From NCBI RefSeq assembly GCF_035958815.1, contig NZ_CP108383.1:2418001-2482000 (forward strand): DNA of 64,000 bases, written 5' to 3'. Position 1 is the first letter of the stretch. Each line of letters begins with the position of its first letter. Shown one piece after another: positions 58,260 to 64,000 of this stretch. The notes under the pieces are model-generated. The model was given only the letters and a program-made list of their open reading frames with translations. It was not told the origin of the DNA and did no database searches. This DNA comes from Nocardia sp. NBC_01327. Its GTDB lineage: Bacteria > Actinomycetota > Actinomycetes > Mycobacteriales > Mycobacteriaceae. The translations under genes were made by a program, and so were the position numbers.

Positions 58260-59006
58260 ATGCTCACAGTCACCCGTGTTGTCCACGCCAGCGTCCTGCT
58301 CGATTTCGGCGGAGCCCGCATCCTCACCGATCCGTGGCTCTCCGAACGCCGCTTCTACTACCAGGGCGAGCCGCGCAGCATCGCCACCGCCGCCGACCTG
58401 CCCGAACTCGCGGGCATTGTGATCAGCCACGGGCACTACGATCACTGCGATCTCGACGCCCTCATCGAATATCCGGACAAGACAGTGCCTTTCGCGGTGG
58501 TCCCGGGTCTCGCGGGACGGGTCCGGGCGGCGGGTTTCGCCAATGTGGTCGAACTCGCACCATGGCAGTCAACGCATCTCGGCCCGATCGAGGTGACCGC
58601 CGCGCCTGCCAGTCACGGCGTCCCCGAGGTGACCTTCGTCCTGCGCGCCGACGGCCACACCGTCTACTTCGGCGCCGATACCCTTCGCATCCCCGAACTC
58701 GACGAGATCGCCCGCCGTTTTCCGGAGGTGGATCTGGCGCTGCTGCCCATCAATGGTTTGCGGATTCGCCCGCTGCTCAATCATCAGGTGGTCATGGATG
58801 CGGCGGAGGCCGCCGATCTGACGCGGTCGCTGCGCCCGCGCCTGGCCGTCCCGATCCACTACGCGTTCACCAGTGGCCCGCTGGGTGACCGGCTGATGAC
58901 CAAATCGGACCGTAATCGGCCCGATCTCTTCCGTGCTGCCGCAGCGGATCTCGCGCCCGACACCACTGTGCACATTCTGGACACGGGCCGGTCACTGGCG
59001 GTATAG
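58260..59006 (+). CDS. MBL-fold metallo-hydrolase (UlaG-like)
   Basis: A 248-residue metallo-beta-lactamase-fold protein with the HxHxDH motif at 57-62 (HGHYDH) and later ligands in ASHG, FGADT and PIHYAF. It resembles UlaG/YtnP-like lactone or phosphodiesterase hydrolases, but the substrate is unknown. AGGA stands eight bases before the ATG. It is divergent from and surely controlled by the TetR gene through the 58200-58249 palindrome. Confidence 0.88.
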   Translation: MLTVTRVVHASVLLDFGGARILTDPWLSERRFYYQGEPRSIATAADLPELAGIVISHGHYDHCDLDALIEYPDKTVPFAVVPGLAGRVRAAGFANVVELAPWQSTHLGPIEVTAAPASHGVPEVTFVLRADGHTVYFGADTLRIPELDEIARRFPEVDLALLPINGLRIRPLLNHQVVMDAAEAADLTRSLRPRLAVPIHYAFTSGPLGDRLMTKSDRNRPDLFRAAAADLAPDTTVHILDTGRSLAV

Positions 59007-59144
59007 AAAAGCTGCTTCGGTGGGCGAAATACGCTGGTTGTCCGGGTTGGATTGCGGTGCGGTCAAGATCGCGCAGAAACCCCGGACGCGGCGGACAATG
59101 GGGTACCGGTAGCCGCTCGGCGTCCGGTGAGCAGGGAGACGGTG

Positions 59145-59627
59145 ATGCCGGAGAAGTTTCCGTCGCCCGCGGGGTGGACTCCGCCGGGTGCGCAGTTTCG
59201 AAGTAGTGGAAACGTTTCGCGGACCGTGGTCGGTTCGGTGATCTGCCTGGTGGCGACGCCCATCGGGATTGCGTTCTCCGCCAACGGCGCGGCCGATACC
59301 AGACAGTGGGTGATTCTCGGGGACTTCTCGGATCGGCTGGGTTCGACCCTGCAGATTCTCCTGGGTGCGGCGCTGTTCCTGCTGGTGGCGGCGCTGGCCG
59401 CGTATTCGCCCGTGGGAACCATTGTGGCGGGGCTGGTTTGGGGTGTGCTGCCCGGACTCATCCATATGATCTTCCCGAACGACACCTTCCGGTTGATCGG
59501 CGAGATTCCCTTCGTCTCCAGCGATATGCACGTAGCGCTGTTCCAATGGCTGCAGGCGGGATTCCCGTTGATCGTCGGCATTCTCCTGACCGGAGCCGGC
59601 GTCGCGACCACTCTGCGGCGGCGCTGA
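59145..59627 (+). CDS. Membrane protein of unknown function
   Basis: A 160-residue protein with a short Pro-rich cytoplasmic start and four hydrophobic segments (around VVGSVICLVATPIGIAFS, LQILLGAALFLLVAALA, VGTIVAGLVWGVLPGLIH and FPLIVGILLTGAGVA). GGGAGA stands before the ATG at 59145; longer starts are not supported. I do not recognise the family. Confidence 0.65.
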   Translation: MPEKFPSPAGWTPPGAQFRSSGNVSRTVVGSVICLVATPIGIAFSANGAADTRQWVILGDFSDRLGSTLQILLGAALFLLVAALAAYSPVGTIVAGLVWGVLPGLIHMIFPNDTFRLIGEIPFVSSDMHVALFQWLQAGFPLIVGILLTGAGVATTLRRR

Positions 59628-59659
59628 CGATCGAACACCTCGAACCGATGATCAGGCAG

Positions 59660-59700
59660 TAGTGAACCGTCGCACCCACATCGGGTGCGACGGTTCACTA
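59660..59700. terminator. 18-bp perfect hairpin between convergent genes
   Basis: Arms 59660-59677 and 59683-59700 are perfect reverse complements with an ACATC loop. It lies between the membrane-protein stop and the rtcB stop and can end transcription from both sides. The outer TAGTGAAC/GTTCACTA ends give a weak T-rich flank only. Confidence 0.8.
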
Positions 59701-59701
59701 T

Positions 59702-60922
59702 TCAGCCCTTCACGCACAGCACCTGCCGCAGCGTGGCGACCACATCCACCAGATCACCCTGTGCCGCGATAACCTGATCGATGTCCTTGTAGGCCGCCGG
59801 AATCTCATCGACCACCCCCGCGTCCTTGCGCGACTCCACCCCCTCGGTCTGCGCGATGAGATCCGCCACCGTGAACTGCCGCTTGGCCGCATTCCGGCTC
59901 ATCCGCCGCCCCGCCCCATGCGAAGCGGACTGGAACGACGCCGGATTCCCCTTCCCCCGAACCACATACGACCGCGTACCCATGGAGCCGGGGATGAGCG
60001 CCAGGTCCCCTGCACCGGCCCGGACCGCACCCTTGCGCGTGACGAGCATGGACATCCCGTCGATGACTTCCTCCGCCACATAGTTGTGATGGCAGGAGAT
60101 GGTGTCGTCGAAGAGCACCTCGCGACCCGCGAACTCCTCGCGCACCGCCTTGCAGACCAGCGCCAGCATGACGGCCCGATTTCGTGCCGCATACTCCTGC
60201 GCCCAGGTCAGATCGCGGCGGTAGGCATCCATCTCCGGTGTACCGGAGAGGAATACGGCCAGATCTCGATCAGGCAGATCATGGTTGTGCGGCAGGGCCC
60301 GGGCAACCGACATATGCCGCTCCGCCAGTTCCTTGCCGATATTCCGGCTCCCGGAGTGCAGCAGAATCCACACGCGCTGCTCTGAATCCAGACATACCTC
60401 GCAAAAGTGATTGCCTCCGCCGAGGGTTCCCATCTGCTTGTGCGCCTTGGACTCGCGAGACTGGACGGCCGGATCGAGCGAATCGAACGCCTTCCAGAAT
60501 CGATCCCAGCCCGAACGCAGAGTATTGCTGGCGCGGTGACCGGAGACCTCCGCGTTCAGCCGATTCACATTCACCGAATCCTCGTGTGCGGCAAAGCCGA
60601 CCGGCACCGCCGCTTCGATCCGCGACCGCAATGCATGCAGATTATCGGGCAGATCCGCGGCAGTGAGCGAAGTGCGAACGGCTTCCATTCCGCAGCCGAT
60701 ATCCACGCCGACCGCAGCAGGCGCGACAGCGTCTTTCATGGCGATCACGGACCCGACAGTCGCACCCTTACCCAGGTGTACATCCGGCATGACCCGTACC
60801 CCGTATACCCACTCCAGCTTCGCAATATTGCGCAGCTGCTGCAGCGCGGCCGGCTCGACCTCGTGCTCGTGGGCCCACATAAGGGTCTGCGCTCGGGTAC
60901 CGCGCAGCTCGACGGGAAACAT
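59702..60922 (-). CDS. rtcB: tRNA-splicing/RNA-repair ligase RtcB
   Basis: A 406-residue GTP- and Mn2+-dependent ligase that joins RNA 2',3'-cyclic phosphate and 5'-OH ends. The metal/guanylate motifs are visible: DVHLGKGATVG, VDIGCGM, GGGNHF, HSGSRN, GSMGTRSYVV, and the GTP-linked histidine in SHGAGRRMSR. No rtcA, archease or rtcR gene is adjacent. A TetR gene lies 80 bases upstream on the same strand and may share its transcript. Confidence 0.95.
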   Translation of the reverse strand: MFPVELRGTRAQTLMWAHEHEVEPAALQQLRNIAKLEWVYGVRVMPDVHLGKGATVGSVIAMKDAVAPAAVGVDIGCGMEAVRTSLTAADLPDNLHALRSRIEAAVPVGFAAHEDSVNVNRLNAEVSGHRASNTLRSGWDRFWKAFDSLDPAVQSRESKAHKQMGTLGGGNHFCEVCLDSEQRVWILLHSGSRNIGKELAERHMSVARALPHNHDLPDRDLAVFLSGTPEMDAYRRDLTWAQEYAARNRAVMLALVCKAVREEFAGREVLFDDTISCHHNYVAEEVIDGMSMLVTRKGAVRAGAGDLALIPGSMGTRSYVVRGKGNPASFQSASHGAGRRMSRNAAKRQFTVADLIAQTEGVESRKDAGVVDEIPAAYKDIDQVIAAQGDLVDVVATLRQVLCVKG

Positions 60923-61002
60923 TGGACTGTCCTTTCATTGGATTGCTACTCACGGTAGGTGCACGACCCGTCCTCGCGCACCGCATTATTCGGTCGAGCA
61001 AT

Positions 61003-61584
61003 TCAGCGCAGGCGGAGGCCGTCGGTGATGACGGCGAAGGCGCGTTCCTGGAGGCCGGAGTTCGCGTTGTCGATGTGGACGGCGACGAAGAATCCCTTGA
61101 GGATTGTCATGAGTTCGGCGAGGCCGATATCGGCGCGGACGGCTCCGGCTTGCTGGGCGCGCGAGAGCAATTCGCCTATGGCGGTTTGCAGTTCGCGGGC
61201 CAGGCCTTCGTAGGCGTTCGCGCGCTGGGGTCCGAGAGCGTCGGCGAGATCGCGCTTGACCCCGCCGCCCGCGACCATGTGCTGCAGGAAGTCGAAGAAG
61301 GCGTCCCCGGCGTTCTCGGCGGTCAAGGCCTCCCGGGCGCTACTGGTCATCCGCTCGACGCGGTCCACCATGGCGGCCTCGAAAAGCGCTTCCTTGGTAG
61401 GGAAGTGGCGGTACACGGTGCCCGCGCCGACGCCCGCGCGGCGCGCTATCTCGTCGAGGGGTACCGAAATGCCTTCGGCGGCAAAGGCTTCCTGGGCGGC
61501 GGCCAGTACCCGCTCGCGATTGCGGCGGGCATCGGCGCGTAGCGGGCGATCCGGCACACCTGGCAGCCTACCGCCCATTGACAA
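61003..61584 (-). CDS. TetR-family regulator
   Basis: A regulator of about 193 residues with helix-turn-helix VPLDEIARRAGVGAGTVYRHFPTKEALFEAA. The C-terminal domain is the SbtR-like type (about 80-190). GTG or ATG starts at 61584/61578 are close together. It diverges from a SnoaL-like gene across an operator-like repeat and precedes rtcB by 80 bases. Its target is probably the SnoaL gene and itself. Confidence 0.86.
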   Translation of the reverse strand: MSMGGRLPGVPDRPLRADARRNRERVLAAAQEAFAAEGISVPLDEIARRAGVGAGTVYRHFPTKEALFEAAMVDRVERMTSSAREALTAENAGDAFFDFLQHMVAGGGVKRDLADALGPQRANAYEGLARELQTAIGELLSRAQQAGAVRADIGLAELMTILKGFFVAVHIDNANSGLQERAFAVITDGLRLR

Positions 61585-61607
61585 GCGGGGCGAGCGCCCC
61601 GAATATT

Positions 61608-61629
61608 AAACGGGTTATACGTTCCGTTT
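61608..61629. promoter_or_regulatory. TetR operator candidate upstream of SnoaL-like gene
   Basis: AAACGG (61608-61613) and CCGTTT (61624-61629) form a 6-bp inverted repeat with a 10-base AT-rich spacer (GTTATACGTT). It lies just before the AGGAGG of the SnoaL-like gene and in the divergent gap with the TetR gene. Confidence 0.55.
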
Positions 61630-61640
61630 CAGGAGGCATG

Positions 61641-62069
61641 ATGTCCACTTCCGTAGAAACCCCTCGTGAGCTGGTAGAACGGCTCTTCGAAGTCCTTCCG
61701 GCCCGTGATGCCGAAGCGTTTGTCGCACTGTTCGCCCCGGATGCCGTCTTCGAGATCCCGTTTGTGATTCCCGGCTTTCCGAACCGGTTCGAGGGCCGCG
61801 AGGAGATTCGCGCGCACCTGGAGCGCTGGTGGTCGCCGCAGCGGCTCTCGGGTGTGGTGGTGCACGGCGTCCACCCGACCATCTATGAGACGTCCGATCC
61901 CGAATTGTTCTGGGTGGAAAACGATGTCGAGCTGACCAGGCCGGGCGCCGAGCGCGCCCGGGTGCGCACGTCCGTCAATGTCGTCGGCGTGCGCGACGGG
62001 CAGGTGGTGCTGTTCCGCGACTACATGGATACGAATCGCGTCGCCGGGATGATCCAGCTCATGCAGTGA
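61641..62069 (+). CDS. SnoaL-like (NTF2-fold) protein
   Basis: A 142-residue cone-shaped NTF2-fold protein: LVERLFEVLPARDAEAFVALFAPDAVFEIPF then EGREEIRAHLERWW. The C-terminal strands RTSVNVVGVRDGQVVLFRDYMDT are typical of polyketide-cyclase-like or ketosteroid-isomerase-like relatives. The Asp pair of ketosteroid isomerases is only partly kept. AGGAGG precedes two ATGs (61638 and 61641); spacing favours 61641. It is probably regulated by the divergent TetR gene. Substrate unknown. Confidence 0.8.
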   Translation: MSTSVETPRELVERLFEVLPARDAEAFVALFAPDAVFEIPFVIPGFPNRFEGREEIRAHLERWWSPQRLSGVVVHGVHPTIYETSDPELFWVENDVELTRPGAERARVRTSVNVVGVRDGQVVLFRDYMDTNRVAGMIQLMQ

Positions 62070-62105
62070 GTGTGACGGGACAGACTCCTCGGATCGCGTG
62101 CCAAC

Positions 62106-62121
62106 AGTTAGTGCATTAACT
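62106..62121. promoter_or_regulatory. MarR/OhrR operator candidate
   Basis: AGTTA-GTGCAT-TAACT, an inverted repeat in an AT-rich tract 40 bases before the MarR gene. The flanking sequence AACTATTATTGCC is unusually AT-rich for this window. Probably the autoregulatory site. Confidence 0.5.
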
Positions 62122-62160
62122 ATTATTGCCCTAACGGTAGCGATGGAGGAGGGCTGAGCT

Positions 62161-62631
62161 GTGGAGATGGATATCGAGGATCCGCTGCGTCTGGACCGGC
62201 AGGTGTGTTTTGCGCTCGCGGTGGCCAATCGCGCGGTACTGGCCGTCTACCGGCCGCTGCTCGAACCCATGGGGCTCACACATCCGCAGTATCTGGTGAT
62301 GCTGGCCCTGTGGGGTGAGGCGCCCATGTCGGTCAAGGACATAGGCGAGGCCATCCAACTCGATTCGCCGACACTGTCACCGCTGCTCAAGCGGCTCGAG
62401 GCCGCCGGGCTCATCACCCGGCGCCGGGATACCCACGATGAGCGCAATCTGGTTGTCGATCTGACCGCCGCAGGCCGGGAGCTGCGCAATGACGCGGAGC
62501 GGATTCCGCCCGCGGTGGTCGAGCGGCTCGGCGTCAGCCTGGCCGATCTGGAAGACCTGCGCGATGTGCTCAATCGCGTGAACACCGCGGCCCGCCGTGC
62601 GTCGGCCGATACGGCGAAGGGAACCCGGTGA
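62161..62631 (+). CDS. OhrR-like MarR-family redox regulator
   Basis: A 156-residue winged-helix regulator of the OhrR type. An N-terminal Cys sits in QVCFALAVANRAV at about residue 16, equivalent to the peroxide-sensing Cys of OhrR. GLTHPQYLVMLALW, then DSPTLSPLLKRLEAAGLITRRR, form the DNA-binding part. No ohr peroxidase gene is adjacent, so its target may be itself and the following membrane gene. GGAGGAGGG stands upstream of GTG 62161. Confidence 0.85.
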   Translation: MEMDIEDPLRLDRQVCFALAVANRAVLAVYRPLLEPMGLTHPQYLVMLALWGEAPMSVKDIGEAIQLDSPTLSPLLKRLEAAGLITRRRDTHDERNLVVDLTAAGRELRNDAERIPPAVVERLGVSLADLEDLRDVLNRVNTAARRASADTAKGTR

Positions 62632-62999
62632 TGAAGCGTCCCAATCCGATTCAGTGGGTCGGCTACTCCATGGGCGCCCGGCTTCCGGATTCGCTGCAGG
62701 AGTGGGTCCGCAATGACCTGACCGGAAAGTTCGCCGTACCAAGGCATCTCGTGCGCGGACTGTTCCCGCTCACCCCGATCTTCGCAGCGTTCCTGCTCTT
62801 CCCCGGTGAACTGTGGCTGCGCGGCGCGATGGTCCTGCTGGCCGTCCTGCTGGCAGGTTTCTACATCATCGCCTACATGCCCATGAACAGGGTGCATCGA
62901 CTGGGAAAGCACGGTCTCCCAGAGGATTTGGAGAATCCCGTCCGCGCCGGCCGCCGAGCGGCCGAGCGCGCTGCCTACGAGGCGCGCTACGGACGCTGA
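62631..62999 (+). CDS. DUF5313-type small membrane protein
   Basis: A 122-residue protein starting KRPNPIQWVGYSMGARLPDS, with LPDSLQEWVRNDLT, then a hydrophobic helix pair (LFPLTPIFAAFLLF and GAMVLLAVLLAGFYIIAYM) and a C-terminal Arg-rich amphipathic helix. This is the DUF5313 pattern of Mycobacteriales. The ATG overlaps the MarR stop (TGATG), so it is co-translated with the OhrR-like gene. Function unknown. Confidence 0.8.
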   Translation: MKRPNPIQWVGYSMGARLPDSLQEWVRNDLTGKFAVPRHLVRGLFPLTPIFAAFLLFPGELWLRGAMVLLAVLLAGFYIIAYMPMNRVHRLGKHGLPEDLENPVRAGRRAAERAAYEARYGR

Positions 63000-63005
63000 G
63001 CGCGA

Positions 63006-63422
63006 CTACTGAATATTCGGGGTGCAGGCCGAGGCGACGACGTGTGCCGCCTGCGGGCTGGCGCTGCCGAGGTCCGGGAACGGCGGGTTGCTCTGGCCGA
63101 GTCCGGTGATCGCGGCCTGCTCGGCCTCATCGCGGGAACCGCCTGCGGCCCAGCCGAAAGTGCCGTCCGCGCCCTGGGCGACCGCACCGCAGCCGTCGGT
63201 GAAGTGCAGGACGAGAGTGCAGTCGTAGCTGGCGCAGTCGCGAATGGCGGCGGCATCGGCCGACACCTTGCTGCGATCGGTCGAGACGACGGCGGCATTG
63301 CGGATCTTGGACACGGCGATGGTGCCGTAGTACTGCGCGGCGGCCTCGGCATTGCCTGCGGCAGCCAGGGCGCAGGCAACGGTTACGGCGGCGGTGAGGG
63401 CGGTGGTGCGTACAACCGACAA
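63006..63422 (-). CDS. Secreted DUF4189 protein
   Basis: A small exported protein. A signal peptide (TTALTAAVTVACALAAAGNAEA) precedes a DUF4189 domain with YYGTIAVSK, AIRDCASYDCTLVLHF and a C-terminal Cys in VASACTPN. Conserved cysteines suggest disulfides. The start is uncertain: TTG 63422 has GGGA upstream and gives a normal signal peptide; TTG 63446 adds eight residues. Function unknown. Confidence 0.78.
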   Translation of the reverse strand: MSVVRTTALTAAVTVACALAAAGNAEAAAQYYGTIAVSKIRNAAVVSTDRSKVSADAAAIRDCASYDCTLVLHFTDGCGAVAQGADGTFGWAAGGSRDEAEQAAITGLGQSNPPFPDLGSASPQAAHVVASACTPNIQ

Positions 63423-63514
63423 GAGAATTCCCGATGTTTCAAACAAATGACGGACGTTCGCGATGCTAGCCGCGCCTCGGTCGCCCGGCCAGAAATTCGC
63501 CGATCGAGATGCGC

Positions 63515-64000
63515 TCAGCGGGTGGGGATCCGGGTCAGGGCCCGGCGCAGCGCGGCGAATGCGGCGGCATTGGCGCGCCGGGTTTCCGGCAGGTGCCAGG
63601 CCATGGACATGAAGCCGTGGATGGTGCCGTCCCAGCGCTGGATCTCGGTGTCCACCCCGGCTTCGCGCAACAGCCGGCCGTAGACCTCGCCCTCGTCGCG
63701 CAGCGGATCGAATTCCGCGGTGGCGATGTACGCGGGCGGGAGCCCGGTGAGATCCGCGCCCAGCGGAGTGGCGTAGGGGTCGTCCGCGTCGGCGGCGTTT
63801 TTCAGGTATTGCTCCCAGTACCAGCGCATTTGGGGTGCGGTGGTGAAGTAGCCCTCGGCGTTCTCGGTATAGGAGACGCTGTCGCAGGCCGGGTCCAGCA
63901 TGGGGTACAGGAGCAGCTGGAAGGCGATATCCGGACCGCCGTTGTCCCGGGCCTGCAGGGCGGCGACGGTGGCGAGATTTCCGCCCGCGCTGTCACCGGC
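63515..64000 (-). CDS. HSL-family alpha/beta-hydrolase (esterase/lipase), N-terminus outside window
   Basis: C-terminal 161 residues of a hormone-sensitive-lipase-type esterase. The frame is open to the window edge and begins within AGDSAGGNLATVAAL, which carries the nucleophile Ser of GDSAG. Further on are a Tyr-rich region, LPPAYIATAEFDPLRDEG with the acid Asp, and WDGTIHGFMSM with the catalytic His. The oxyanion HGGG motif must lie beyond 64000. The triad in the visible part is complete, so it is probably active on short-chain or xenobiotic esters. Confidence 0.88.
   Translation of the reverse strand, partial: AGDSAGGNLATVAALQARDNGGPDIAFQLLLYPMLDPACDSVSYTENAEGYFTTAPQMRWYWEQYLKNAADADDPYATPLGADLTGLPPAYIATAEFDPLRDEGEVYGRLLREAGVDTEIQRWDGTIHGFMSMAWHLPETRRANAAAFAALRRALTRIPTR

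Overview
The window is high-GC actinobacterial DNA from a member of the Mycobacteriales, most likely Nocardia or a close relative. The clearest evidence is gene order. tig-clpP1-clpP2-clpX stands at the left, and valS-folC-DUF4233-ndk-rne-rplU-rpmA-obg-proB at 34.6-47.1 kb. This is the same order as the Mycobacterium tuberculosis Rv2462c-Rv2439c segment, but here clpX and valS are separated by about 30 kb of accessory genes. The genus call is inference; no rRNA gene is present to confirm it.

Layout. 0-3.9 kb: end of trigger factor, the two ClpP subunits and ClpX, with strong hairpins on either side. 4-9.3 kb: an ion-transport run (cation/proton antiporter, ClC-type channel, DUF389 membrane protein) facing a secreted lipoprotein. 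9.4-17.5 kb, minus strand: HerA-like ATPase, carboxymuconolactone decarboxylase-like protein, DHFR-like reductase, membrane protein, ketosteroid isomerase, CPBP protease, and a coupled molybdopterin oxidoreductase/fdhD pair. 17.8-23.9 kb: a translationally coupled three-gene operon (Cys-rich repeat surface protein, membrane beta-sandwich protein, receptor Ser/Thr kinase) converging on an FHA-domain gene. 24.8-29.6 kb: glpD, TetR, FAD oxidase and lipid kinase, the counterpart of M. tuberculosis Rv2249c-Rv2252. 29.8-34.2 kb: a 2-deoxy-scyllo-inosose synthase-like enzyme and its matching PLP aminotransferase, an MmyB-type regulator, and an alpha/beta hydrolase that has lost its catalytic Ser and His.

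Right of proB lies a second accessory stretch: a membrane-anchored Hsp70 fusion, DUF4254, a methyltransferase, two MarR regulators around an MFS pump and an NmrA-like reductase, a REP-like palindrome, a RecQ-like helicase ending in a phosphoribosyltransferase-type motif, a TetR/metallo-hydrolase pair sharing a 50-nt palindromic intergenic region, rtcB, more regulators, and a lipase cut by the window edge.

The strongest candidates for unexplored biology are the two-gene aminocyclitol cassette (29.8-32.3 kb) with its adjacent regulator and dead hydrolase, the repeat-protein/kinase/FHA signalling module (17.8-23.9 kb), and the Hsp70-transmembrane fusion (47.1-49.4 kb). No tRNA, rRNA, CRISPR array, insertion sequence, prophage or replication origin was recognised.
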